64,000 nucleotides of DNA from Daphnia pulex (lineage: Eukaryota > Arthropoda > Branchiopoda > Diplostraca > Daphniidae), in the NCBI RefSeq assembly GCF_021134715.1, contig NC_060028.1, positions 1,014,501-1,078,500 of the forward strand, read 5' to 3'. Under the pieces are notes generated by a model. It ran no database searches and had not been told where the DNA came from. It saw only the letters and a list, made by a program, of their open reading frames with translations. The position numbers were made by a program, and so were the translations under genes. Within the stretch, counting starts at the first letter, position 1; each line of letters starts with the position of its first letter. Positions 34,239 to 46,800 of the stretch are shown here, in pieces.

Positions 34239-36728
34239 GGGGGAATAGTTATCGTCAGTTATCACGAAATATTTCAAAAAAATAACTGCCAATAAATGTT
34301 CAAAGAGATGTGCAAAACAACTGAAACTGACTGTCTGACTGTTTTGACAGCTGCAAATTATCAAAAAGCCATCTAGCGTTAGAAAAAAGAAACGTCCAAG
34401 TAAAACTTCGTTTGCGTGTAAGAACTAAGAAGGGCCTGATTTTGGAAACTATTACACAGACAGAGTTACACAGACAGAGTTTAACGAAACTACTCAAACT
34501 AGACTATTAATAGATAACCTACGAAAATAAGTCAATTGTTACCCAACAATCTGGGCATTACCTGGTCATAATCCCGTAGTGAATGATTACAGCTGTGTCA
34601 CAGCGGGCGGAAGCGAAGTTAGCGAACACTGAAGGGATCCAACTCGTCAATGAAGAAAGACAAGTTGTGTAGTAGTTCATACAAAGCAGTGAAGCTAGAT
34701 GAGCGGACGTCGCGAAGATAAGGATGGAGAAGACATTGGTGGAAGTCCCTCTTCCGTCATGGACAAAGGTCAGCATTGGCACAAGAATTTCCGTGCCAGG
34801 ACCACACGTGTCCATAAAGACACTGCGTGCTCTGTAAAAAAAAAAAAAAAAATGTTGTACATTAATTGAAATATAAAAATGAATAAAGCATATCAATCTT
34901 TACCTTTTCTAAGAAGCACACTGAAACATTCATGATGAAAAAACTGTAAAAATAGAATTCACGGCAACCCATGTTCAGCACTCACATGTTGAGATAAATT
35001 TCCTGATGCTAAAGACAGTGTCATGAAGTATTGCAGTGGCGTGGTGATAAATTGTATTGATGCTTACCTTTATCATATGGGATATGAATTTATGAAGCCA
35101 TTTGACTTTCATCAAGCAGATCTGGTACAAACATGGCAGGTCACTTCACACTTTTCACGTCTCTGAAACTCTAAGTGGAAATGAGACAAGGAAATTATCT
35201 TCATTATTTAAAAATTTACACAAATTTACTTTACCCATGAGAAATAAAACTCTATCTATCTCTTAGTTGAATGACCTTCTAAACAGAAGTAAAAACAGCG
35301 ACAAACATGCTGTTGCAGGGTACATCACCAAAATTGCGAGATTCAGAAAAGATCCTATGGTTCATGAGCAAGAATACCTATGTTGTATGAAAATCTGAAT
35401 TGTAATGGTCTGGTAGCAATAATGGGGAAATACCTTATCTCAGAACATTTGTATTCCAGTATATGTGTGCTTCAAACATGAGTTTTAGGCTTTTGACAGC
35501 ATGAGGATCTAATGGATGGAAAGTGACTGAGCGCGAAATCAACTTGTTGGAATGACTGACAGTATGCATCTAGAATTTGAAGAAATAAATTGGTACAGTA
35601 TTAAAATAAGGAAACTAGGTAAAGATAAACCTACAAATGATACGAAATTAAATTTGGTATATGAAATCACAGAATATAAGTATAAATTAGCTACAATTTG
35701 AATTTGTTTCGCTCTTTTTCTTTTCTTTTTCGTAAGTTATGACTTATGAGGCACTGGTGAGGAACAACATGGGCGACACTGGCGACATCTAGTAATGAGT
35801 TTTGAATCATGGATTGAAGACCGCAGACGACGAAACTCTTGGTCGAAATCGCAACCTCGCGCTAGGAACAGATTGGCGCTGAATCGTTAAACCTCATTGA
35901 AATAGCATAACGGCGTAACAACGATGTAGGTTGAATCGGAGACACTAACAGTTTTTTATTAATTTTTACCTGGTTACCGACACATGTTGATGTTTTTGCA
36001 TAGCGATGTTTGGGTAGCCATCCTTCAGTCCACTGGTTACAGGTTTGACCGTGCTTCCGGCGCCACTGTCAAAGAAACGATAAGGTTTGCTTTGCCTCGG
36101 CAACAAGTTTTCTACAATACCAATTATGAGATGACAGATGCATTTTGATAATCATTGAAATAATTAAAAAATTTATATAATACATTTGCGATCTGCATTC
36201 CCATACGCTCGCGGTGTCAATCGAGTTCTGTAGGTACTAGCCCACTACAGCACAAGATTTTTTCCCTGACTTTCACATCTCTTGACAATAAACGACACTA
36301 GAAACATCTGAAAAACTAGAAAACAAATTAGACTTGGGTGTGGCTGTACATGAATGTTGAAAAGCACATTTACTGTAATGTTTTACTTTGAAAAATGAGT
36401 TGGGTTGTGGTTACTTCCAGAAGAGACCCCAGTCGTGTTAATTGAACACAATCATGTCAATTAACACATTCAAACAAAATCAGCTCAAGTTGTTAACAAG
36501 CAGCACCGGGAACAACTAGGAACCTTTCTTTAGAATCCAATTTAACTGCTTAATTTCCTTTTTCGTTCCGCATACGAAAACGGACACAAAAATGTTCTTG
36601 GTTGTATTAGCTTGAAAACACTTTTAAAAAACATGAAAAACAACTCTTGGTTTTGAAAACGAACAGGAAACACGTGAAAGCCTAACATTCAGTTAACTCG
36701 TTTAAAACAGTCCATCCATTGAATCCAA
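34239..36728. other. Intergenic with repeat relics
   Basis: No intact gene. 34743-34828 (minus) belongs to the repeat also seen at 29881-29967. Near 35270-35345 the plus strand reads SDKHAVAGYITKIARF, which recalls the AGYxARK end of some DNA transposases, but nothing joins to it. Confidence 0.45.
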
Positions 36729-39700
36729 TCAAACTTTCTTGCAATCCATTTTATGCTGAGCCCAGTGTTGACGTTGGCATTCCTCGCAGCAATAAACAGT
36801 GCTTCGGCAACGGCTGCAGCGTTTTAGACTTTGGGAAACTTTCTTGCAAGCGGCGCAGCAGTTGTTGTCATTCGTGGTACTGTTTGAAGCATCAGCAGAT
36901 TCAACATCCAAAAGTGGGTTATCGCTGTAAAGTGGTGAGACGAATGTAGCCATCCACGGACTGTTTTCTCCCAACGAAAGGTTTTCTTTCTGCCAAGTGC
37001 TGGGTGTGATCTTGAGTCTGTTAAGCCGCAAGACGAATCTCAAGAGCTGCGAATCTTCAGTCGTATTAATCGGAATGATTGTTACTTTCTCGTTAGCGGA
37101 GGAATCTCGCTTTAAATTCTCTACAAACTTTTTATGGCACCATTTGCCGCTTGCAACAAGTTTTTCTGCCAATCGGAAATCAAAAGCCGAAAGCAAAAGG
37201 AATGGTCTGCCCGTCGGAGTTGTTGAAACAGGACGATGGACTAGAAAGAACCAGTCGGGTGATGGTGCATTCTCCCGCTGGATGGTGACATAACGAGGAC
37301 GAGAGGGATCCAAAAACAGAACAATCATAACGCGTCGAACAACATTCAAAGGGAATTTTTCCATTAGTGAAGTATTCTCCAGATGATTTATGTTGAACTG
37401 GCTAATAATGTGAGTTTTCAAGGACCGTTGGAGTGATTCTTCTTCTTTCCAAGGTTTTAGTTGATCAGGATCTAAGACGCTGAGCAAATTGTCAGCAGGT
37501 AGGTACTCACACGGCCATGGTTCCCACAATGCTTTCTTTAGCACTAAATAAAGATGGCGGCATTTGAGATAAAAGGTAGCCCGGAATTCATCGACAAGGA
37601 TAGTATACGGAAATGACAGCGAAAACGACTTGAAATTTCCAGGCTGGTTAAGTTCCACAGTAATTTCGTGGCAGGATTCACAAGGCGCCTGATGATTTCT
37701 TCCGATGTTTAAGCCTAAAAAAAAAGGCCCATTAACCGAAGAAATTAAAAAAAAAAAAAAAAAAACGTTCAGAAACCCACCGCAGGCACATTCGGATAAA
37801 ATAACATTGATTTTCAGATGGAACTGATCTTCGGACTCGACGCAACTTTCGACCTTTATGTGAAATCCTCCAGGAGCGGGAATCTCTGGTTGGATTTTTG
37901 AAGGAATAAACGGGAAAGGAAAACTCCAGTCTTCGACCTGCACTGATTCAAACGAATCAAAGACGACACATTCTGATCCATCCAGTATATCCACGAGGAT
38001 AGCACGATGAGTTTTTTCGAGCCCGTGATGAGGTATCAGGAGAAAGGAAATTGATGCGTCTTCAAATCCGGTTGAGAAGTTTTCCAGTTTCAATTGAAAG
38101 TTGTCGATGAAATGGACACCTGGTCCAGAAAAGTCGCAACAGTTCACTTGCTTCGCTTTCGGAAGGAGTATCAATCGAATGCTTGGAATTCCTGATAGAG
38201 AAGCCATCTTGTCACATGACGAAGAAGGAATCTTTGCGGATAACTTAAGAATCTTCTGGCCATTTTTCCAAGCTTCAAGTGTTCGTCTAGCCAATTGAAA
38301 ATTGGGGTTCATCTCCGCCGGCCTGACATCATCCTTCAGCCAATGGTCTCCTCCAAGCCGTTGAATCATCGAGTTAACTACGTAGCTGAACGTTTGCGGG
38401 GTATACAGCAACATGCCACATCCGGCTCCGGGAGGGACACCAGTGATTCGTAAAGGAAACTTGGCATCAAAGCAAACGTTCGCTAGTTGATCCAGGAACT
38501 CGCTCAGTGCAGGAGAGGCTGACATGACAACGTTACGAAAGGGAGGTGCTTTTTGCCAGCAAACCTCAACAGGGAGAGACGTTGGGCATCGCAAGTCAAC
38601 ATATTCAGGCAATCCAAGTTCGATGCGGCTTTTGAGACGCAATCCATAAATAGTTGGGATCATGCTCAATGGGCAACAAAGGACTTTCTCGAGGTAAAAC
38701 TTGACAGATTGAAATTCGAACCATCTTAAAGTGTTGGTGAACAACATTGCTGATGGGTGATCGGACAACTTTCCGCTGCAAGCCAGGATCAAATTCGCTA
38801 ACCCAACATGATCTGCCATGTTGGAGCAGTCAATGACGTCGAACTTGTTGACGTTTTCGGAATAGCAGAACTCAATGGCATCCTCCAAGTAGAAGAATAA
38901 TTCAAAGGTTTTTCCGTCAATGAGGCGTCTTCGATAGAAAGAAAGTAGGTTTTCGAGAATTTTCTGGCAGGAACGTATCATCATCTTGTCCTTCATTGAA
39001 GTGACCAATTCTTCTTTCAGGAGCGGCATGTATCCGTCAAATGGGCACAGGGAATAATGGAGTGTCCAGCGGAGCGTTGCGTGGTCAAGCATTGTTGGAT
39101 TAAGACAAACGATCTTGATATCGTTTTCAAGTCGACAGCTACCTTTTTCAAAATATTGCTTAACCTCTTCATGGATATTCTGCATCGACGAATCGTCCAA
39201 CACTTCAAAGTTACAAGCTAGATCATCAATGGCCATCGAAAAGGAATCGCAGTTTTTCGCGTTTTCCATTGCTTCTCGATTCAAAAGTTCCCAGTGTTTA
39301 GAAATAAACAGTTTCCTGAAAAATTAAGGAAGATAATTTACTACATCAATCTAGTTATAAACTGGAATACAAATTTTACCTTTCTAAGCCAACTTTTTCC
39401 ATTAAAACTCTAGCTTCAGATTCAGTTTTTGACGAAACAGAAAGCCAAGAACTCCACACTTTCTTCAACATTTCAGCCTGACTAGTTTTTGGAACTGAGA
39501 CATTTTCAGGGTACAAATCATTCAGCAGGTCCTTCAAAACCCCTCGAAATCTCTTATGGGTGACTTCTGGCCATTCAAGATTATACCAAACATCCCAAAG
39601 GAAAGCAAAGTCTTCTTCATCTTCTGGATTGAAATCAGGCGCTGATATTATTTTCAAAATTGTGATGTTGCGAGCTACCACTGATGGATTCAGGTCATTT

Positions 39701-39992
39701 AAATGGATTTGCATGTGATTGAAACTTTCGTTTTCTGCAATCTGGAGAGCATTTCTCAGGTCACCACTACCCAGAAAGAGAACCTAAATGCACACAGTTC
39801 AATTCAGAAATTATTTATCAGTTTATCCAAACAGAATACTCTGCTGAAGGTTACCTTCAAGGATGAACTGCATAGGTTAAAACCACCTGCTTCACAATTG
39901 AAGTCTTGCAACACATTCTTACTTCGGGTATTGCCAAAAGGGTAAGTTATAGGATTAGCTTCAATTACGGTTTGTTGTACAGAAGTCAACAT
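36729..39992 (-). CDS. DUF4470 and MYND zinc-finger protein
   Basis: Four exons in phase: 39855-39992, 39380-39783, 37781-39315 and 36729-37714, giving 1020 aa. The N-terminus holds a DUF4470 domain (NPITYPFGNT, VLFLGSGDLRNALQIAENE, HLNDLNPSVVARNI). The C-terminus is a MYND finger (CCAACKKVSQSLKRCSRCRS, VYCCEECQRQHWAQHKMDCK) with the expected Cys/His spacing, ending two codons later. This pair of domains is known from arthropod proteins of unclear role; MYND fingers usually bind proline-rich partners. The last intron (37715-37780) is 66 bases, stop-free and in frame, with a long T run, so retention would add 22 residues. The start is the first ATG upstream of the DUF4470 region, and no earlier in-frame exon is evident. 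Confidence 0.88.
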
Positions 39993-41370
39993 TGCAGCAA
40001 TGATTTTGTGTTTTCAACTAACGACCACAATCATGTAGTAAAAGAATTAGGGCAATGAACATTAAACCACCTTGAACATTGGTTGTTCCTTTGTTCGTGA
40101 TTGATTCGTTTTTTTTCTACTTACTGCATGTGCCTGCATGTAGCATGTCTCTACATCACACGTGACCACGCGCATACTAGGGGGCAGAAGATGCGCTTGA
40201 CGACGACACAACGAGTCAGCACACCATCTAGCGGTCGGCATCCAACGACTTACGTGGAAACAAAGGGGGGAAATTACGATTTGAATTCTAGGAATTTTAG
40301 AGTTTTTGTATTGACCTGCGCACTGCGGTGGACTGTTTAAAAAATGCCACAATATGTGAAAATTATAGGCTCCATAACGTATTAATTCACACAAATATTT
40401 TACAACCAGAAACTTTAAGAAATCTAAATAAAAATCGAAAAAATTACCATTTTTAATTTGAATCATGTAAAATAAAAATAATGTCAAGAAATTGAGCAAC
40501 ATGCATATTTCACTCGGTGTCTCAGCGAAAAATGGCGGGATTCCTTTCCTCGCGAATACAATCGCGCTACCTGTTACTTTAGACATATTTTTAGGCACCT
40601 AGTAACATTTAATGTTGGCGGCATTGCTTTCAGAGAGCTCAGCATTATCTAACTAATAAGGTATTCTATAAAACGAAAAAAAATCATTAGATGCAAGTAA
40701 AATCTTGTGTTAAAGATATTAAAATTTTAAAACGAATATTTAAAAAATAAACACAAACACCAAACCGAATCCAGAAGGTTGGCCACAATGTGGTGTTATT
40801 TACTTCTTAATGGTAGTGACTGTATCAATTTCGTTAAGCTATTGCATTTAAGGTCGATTTGTAGCCGTGATAGAAATTATTATGAGATATTGATTTATTC
40901 GATAGATACATTTGATGGACCCAAAAATCCGATGGGCATCGAAAATCATATAATACAACAGCCCTTCAATCAAAAGCACTTTTTCGTCTATGGCTTACAG
41001 AACTACGCCGTACCGAACAATCTCAGTCTGGCACGTGCGATCAATAGTTCGCCAGGAACCAAGAATTATTTAACTATTAACAGAATTAGCAATGAAGTAA
41101 ACGAGAGGTACAGTTAAATAAGACAATATAATACGGTTTAACGATCGAAATATCAATATTATTTAATCATTTGATCAAATGCTCATTCATTTATGATACT
41201 AAGCCCAGTCAGTCTAACTAACATTTTGTCCCTCCTGGCGTACGTGCATCATTTGCTGCGAGTCATGCCGTATCTTCATCAGTTATATAGAACTAATAAA
41301 GGAGCTGGACTTGTCATACTTCAATAGGAACCTATTGAGGAAAGACGTCGCTGTGAAAAAACGGGAAATC
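39993..41370. other. Divergent intergenic region, MYND gene and IR
   Basis: Holds the promoters of both flanking genes. Open frames at 40062-40598 (minus, starts MPKNMSKVTGSAIVFARKG) and 40779-41117 (plus, GIENHIIQQPFNQKHFFVYG) read reasonably but show no domain or splice partner; I cannot support them as genes. Confidence 0.5.
40173..40234. promoter_or_regulatory. Pair of CTCF-like sites upstream of MYND gene
   Basis: CATACTAGGGGGCAG at 40173-40187 and, reversed, CCGCTAGATGGT at 40223-40234. Both fit the CTCF core (CTAGRKGGC). They face each other 180-245 bases upstream of the MYND gene start. Binding is inferred from the motif only. Confidence 0.5.
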
Positions 41371-43336
41371 ATGTTATTCATTCGCGGTTTAATTGTCGCT
41401 AAATTATTAGCTGTCGCTTTTGCAGCCGGAAGTATCACCCAGGAAATCGCAATAACTAAATCTATTACCGGCGCACACGTAAGAATCCTCGCCTATCACG
41501 TAAGTTTTCAAGTTGAAAAATTATGTTAAAGCTATAATATATAATATTGAAATTTCAAATTTGAATACTTTACAGGAACCGCCGATTTTCAACATAATCC
41601 GCAATCCGGCTAATCAGAGCTTGGTCCGCTTCATCGGATTTCCCAAAGATGTTTTTGATGTTTTGTCAGCCAGTTGGAATTTTACGTGAGTTTGATTTTC
41701 AAATTTAATTATGGAATATTTAAATGTTCTTATTGTTTGCTAAATAAAATGAGCCTCCAGGTATTCTTTCGTCGAAGTCACGCCAATTATGGTGAAGAGC
41801 AAAGGATCAGTCGACGCAGCCATGATCGATCAACTTTTGCTAAAGGTCATATAAGATTTAATTGCATTGCATTAATTTAATTTTTGAAGTATCATTTCCT
41901 ACCCAATTAAAAGAACGCTGATTTAAATGGACGTCTTTCTTCGCCAACTGCCGAACTTTTGACCCACATAGACTATACCGTCGCTGTGTCCGTCTTTACT
42001 TTCGCCATCATCCAGCCGATGCCACAAATCCACTATGGATTTTCAGCTCCGATCAAACCCTTTCAGCCAACGGTGTGTGATAGTTCTGGATATTTTTGCG
42101 GCATTTCCTATACCAAATGTAAACTTTATTGGTGAATTAGGTGTGGTATTTGATAATTGTGGTTTTCGTCGCCACCGGGTTATTTTTGAGCGCCATTACA
42201 AAAGCCACTGGATCGAACGGACTCATTCGAGTACAAAGTAACACGCGAATCATTTGGGACAACATCTGGTACCCTTGGATTGTTCTCATGACGCAAGGTA
42301 CAGCCTAAATGACGTCAAGGAATCAATTAATAGACAATTATAATTTAAGAAAAAAGGTTATATTCAATTACCATCGTCATGTTAGGAGGACATTTGCTAT
42401 CCAGCCGTTTGCCGCTCCGTTTCGTGGCCGGTTCCTGGTGTCTAATGGCCGTCGTCCTCGTCTACGCTTACACCGGAACGCTCATCTCCCACATTTCTTT
42501 GTCTAAATACGAATCGGTTATCAACACCTTTGACGATCTGGCGGCCAGCACAAAACTCCGCATCATCACCCAAAGAGGAAGCCTATCCGCCGAAATCATT
42601 TTGGTAAGTAAAATTATAGAAAAATATTTAAAAAAAAGAAGAAAACTAATTAATGTACATGTAGAACTCGAAAATAGGTGCGCTGAAAACCCTCGGCGAC
42701 TCGCTCAGACAGAATCCTGAAGATCTTCTCCTTTCGTTACCCGGAGAAACTGAAAAAATTCTGCTCTCCGGTTGCTGCGCTTACGTCGAAGTTGATTCAA
42801 TTCATTTCCATTACAAGATTGATAGAATGGATTCTACATCTTTTTGATTGGGTTTCATCAGGTCAAGAGACTTGGGGAGTTGCTGGTGTACAAGAGCATG
42901 GCGGAACATGGCGGCGAATGCAAATTGACCTTTGGAAAAGAATTGGATTATTCACAAGTTTGGAGTTTCGGCGTAGCTAAAAACTTTCCTCATTTATCCA
43001 AAATTAATAGAGGGTACATTACGTCATTTTGAAGGAATTAAGACAAATTTCTCACCGATCCGACACTTTAACAGGCTCCAAACGATGCGTGAAACGGGAC
43101 TCTATTCTCGAATTACCCAGCGGTATTTGAAGCCGATCGACAAGTGTTTAGCGAGGGAGGCCTACCGACCGAAGAAAAGCCAATTGACTCTTTACGACAT
43201 GACCAGTTCTTTCATTGTCCTCGGCCTAGGTGGCGGCTTTTCTTTCCTGGTCTTTCTATTGGAGCTGTTGGTTTCATCTCGTTTCTTCAGGACGAAACCA
43301 CCCGCTGCTCCGGAACTATCAGTTTCCACGGTGTAG
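41371..43336 (+). CDS. Ionotropic receptor (divergent IR)
   Basis: A chemosensory-type ligand-gated channel subunit in the plasma membrane. Nine exons in phase: 41371-41499, 41576-41685, 41761-41845, 41914-42072, 42141-42297, 42386-42603, 42665-42790, 42862-43013, 43075-43336, giving 465 aa. Signal peptide (MLFIRGLIVAKLLAVAFAAG); S1 lobe with HEPPIFNIIRNPANQ and GFPKDVFDVLSASWNF; TM1 WYLIIVVFVATGLFLSA (about 163-180); pore segment with WYPWIVLMTQ; TM2 GSWCLMAVVLVYAYTGTLIS; S2 lobe FDDLAASTKLRI to VWSFGVAKNFPHLSKINRG; TM3 SFIVLGLGGGFSFLVFLLEL near the end. There is no amino-terminal domain, and the Arg that binds the glutamate carboxylate in iGluRs is not evident, as in divergent IRs. Broken relatives lie at 2.8-4.3, 12.9 and 16.5 kb. 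Confidence 0.9.
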
Positions 43337-43882
43337 TAACTGTGTAACTGGTTAATATTGTAACCTATATTATTAGTTAGAAAATGTCTTATTTTATCCT
43401 AAGATGTAGTCGCCATCGTTTTGGAATAGAAAATGATCAAATGGGATAATTTAATTGATCAAAGTATTTCAGTAATTTCTCAACTTACTGTATTTAACTT
43501 TACATTCGTCCATTAGAATTGTTTTGTCCAGTGTGCAGTATTTTTGTGATGGAACATAAAAAAAGGCAATTCCACATTTGGTTATTCACAGGTATGTAGT
43601 AAATTCAATTTAAGAGAAAAAAAAGTAAGTGAAAATATAATACACCTGGTGAGTGACAATACAATCCCCGTTTAAACTAGATTCTAACCTTGTTTGGGCT
43701 CACAACATTTCCAAATTTAAAAACAATTGCGATTTTCGGTGCATAACTTTGAAAAAAAAAAAAAAAAAAAGATCCGGTCAGGGAGATGCGAGATTATGCA
43801 TGGCGTAGTTTTGAATTCATTTCATCTTGCAAAACAAATTTGTTGAACTCAGCTGATTCAGTGGCAAAAAAGGTTGCGCGCG
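43337..43882. other. 3' region between IR and aminopeptidase genes
   Basis: The two genes converge here. AT-rich with an A run near 43750; no gene seen. Confidence 0.6.
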
Positions 43883-46800
43883 TTAACTCATCAATGGGGC
43901 GACGGCCAGCAGCTGGACGGAAACTAAAACGGTCGCAATGAATTGAAAAGTTAACGACGAGGTGCTGATGATGGATCCTGTGGCTCCGCTCCTACTCCGG
44001 TGACACGGTTCGGTGATGTGACGCGTTTTGGACATGAGCCAGTAAAACGCTCGCTGCAAAAATATCAAACACACACAAATGGCCCGATAATGACGTGAAC
44101 CATCAGTTGGTGACCCATTTTTATCCGAACAAGTATAAAATCAAACGATAAAAGCTTGTAAAAAGATGAACGTACCATTCTGTTTTGACGTTTCAATTCC
44201 TCTCCTACTTTTATCCTCACCATGGCCTGGTAGTGGTTCAACCAGTGAAGCTGTTTGCGGAAATAAACCAACAAAAAAAGAAGTAAACAAAAAGTAAACG
44301 GAAATAGAGCAATAATAATGAAATAGATTACCTGTTTATGTGTCATTAATTCAGGAACGATCAAGTACGGATCGAAGGGCACCAACGAAACCACCTCGAA
44401 CCCCAAATAGCGGCTGTCTCGCTCATGCTATAAATAAAATAGCAGGGTTCACATGGCAACCAAACGTCCAAAACGATAAATGCTGTGACCTGAACATTTT
44501 GAAAAATACCTCGAATGTTTTACGGATGACTCGCAGAATGGATTCCAAGCGGATGCCGTATTCGTTTTCCTGGTAAAATCCAGGCTCTGTTCACATGTTT
44601 CAATTATAAGCGTCAACTCGTATTAGATGAACAGATTTAATGAGGAAGACGTACCGTCGGAGAAAAAGTAATTTTCTTCGAAATGATGACCGACTTTACC
44701 GTAAATTCTGATCTGAATGGGACCTGCGAAAAAAGTCGTTTTTAGACTGAACAAGGAATATTTAATTCTTGGGCGTAGGCTATAGCCTATAGGCTACTTT
44801 CGTGAACGTTGAGGAAAGAGCCGATTCCATGGCCGGTTCCGTGAAGGTAGTCCAGCCCAGCGCTGTAAAGGTGTTGACGAGCTATAACATCGATCCGGGT
44901 GTCATCAATCGAGTCCGGAAAAACCAGTGTGGCCAGATCAATGGCTCCCATCAAGACTCGAGTGTAAATTTCCTTTTGGAGTTGCGTGGCTCTTCCAAAA
45001 TGGAACGTTCGAGTCACATCCGTCGTTCCATCTACAAGAAATACAAGACGTTACATATCAAAACGAATCCATCATCTCGGGCCGCAACGGCCCAAACTGG
45101 ATGACGCACCGAGATATTGGCCACCAGAGTCGATGAGCAAAAACGAGGAATTGTCAATGACCCGATTGGTTTCCACCGACGGCCTGTAGTGGATGACGGC
45201 GCCGTTGGGTCCAAATGCGGCGATCGTACTGAAACTGGGCCCTCGATTCAAGTCCTGCTGGGCGCGATACTCGTCCAAGCTGTGCACCACTTTCAACTCG
45301 TCCCATTGCTCCTTGCCCTCTTGCACCTTTAAAAGGACATGTCCAATTCAATCAGAGGAAAAGAAAAAACAAGAAAACCGAAATAGAATTCGAGTGGAAC
45401 CTGTTCTTGGAGCAGCGAAATAAAATCACAAAGGGCCACGGCGTCTTTCAGGTGGGCGTTTCTCATTCCTTCCACTTCAACCGCATTTTTCGTCGCTTTC
45501 AATAAAATCAGTGGCGAAGGTGACGTCCGTCTCTTGTCCGCCGGAATCTGTCGGGAAACAACATTTTTTACTCAATAAGAACAGACGACCAAAAAGGGGC
45601 AAATTGAATTGGAGTTTACCGTTTCGTAGATGGCGAAACTGACTCCGCCGCTGTAGGCGTATCTGGACGGAAGAAGGATCGAATTGGCTTTGGCCGTTAA
45701 ACGAGGCAGATCGGTGAATACATTCTCGTATCTCCTTATCCTTTAAGTTCCACCGATGGAATCCATTCACACACACACACCAAAGTAATAACAATAAAAA
45801 CGAATAAATATTGATGGCTTTTCAAAATCCGTAAATGGGACGAGTGATTAGATACAGGGGCACCTCCCCATCATTATTTTTCATTGTTGTCCATCACCGA
45901 AAACAAAGCGAGAGTGTTTCGCTTGAACACAAGTCCCGCAACATCACAACCAACAACCACAACAAAAAATCTTCCGGCGTGAAGGGCGTGGCCCGCAGCC
46001 TATGCGGCCGCCGTGCATATAAATCAATAACCGCGCATCTTTTTTTTTCCATCCGCTCAACCAACAAAAATAAAATAAAAATAAAATAAAAAGAGAAAAA
46101 GGCTAAATGGATTGTTGGCTATGCCGCGTGTGCTATCGACAAAAAGGAATCTCTGCCGAGACTTTCACAGTCATTAGCGGCCCCGTCGTGACGTTTGTGA
46201 TGAATGATGAGCGTTACCTTATATGTCATTCCCCCCCCCCCCCTCTCTCTTCTTCTTCACAGGCCCGTAAATAACAGCAGAGTCGCCTTATCAGGGACGA
46301 TGGCCAGAGGCTTTTGACACACCCTCGTTGCATCCGACGTTTTTTAAAAAAAAAGCGCCGATGGAAGGAATGAAAAATAAAAGAAATTGCGCGCAACTTA
46401 CTCGACGCAAAGGTCAACGGACTGCTCCCGGGGACAGCGATCGCTGTCCAGGTGCTCCCTGATGGGCGCCACTTTCAATTTGAGCGGCTCGACGAAGAGG
46501 ACGACTTGATGCAGGGACACGTAGGCGTAGCTCTTGACCAGCGGACTGTAAGGCACGTCGGCCCCGCGCAGATTCAGCAGCCAGGCGATTTCGTCCAGGG
46601 CCGTCACGACAATTCCGTCAAGGCCGAGCTCCTTCAACTCGTTTCGCACCACGCCCACCTTCTCCTGCCACGACTGGCCTGTGCCACCCAAACCAAAACA
46701 TTTCTATTCATTTCACAGTTTTTATGTTTTTAAAAAGGTTTTTTAAAAAATCTGTTAAAAACCTGCGTGAACAATGTCGTGAATAAAGGCGGGACGAGGA

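Noticed and set aside
35270-35345. DNA transposase C-terminus
   Set aside because: Only one short AGYITK-like motif is visible; no other transposase motif or terminal repeat could be tied to it.
37281-39284. Single continuous 851-residue open frame on the minus strand
   Set aside because: It reads through the 37715-37780 intron and starts too late; splicing and upstream exons give the better 1020-aa model.
40062-40598. 178-residue minus-strand open frame
   Set aside because: Only the first 30 residues look protein-like, no domain is recognised, and it overlaps the CTCF-like promoter sites.
45032-45332. Plus-strand open frames opposite the aminopeptidase exons
   Set aside because: Shadows of the minus-strand exons; repeated at 51.1-51.4 kb only because the exons are duplicated.
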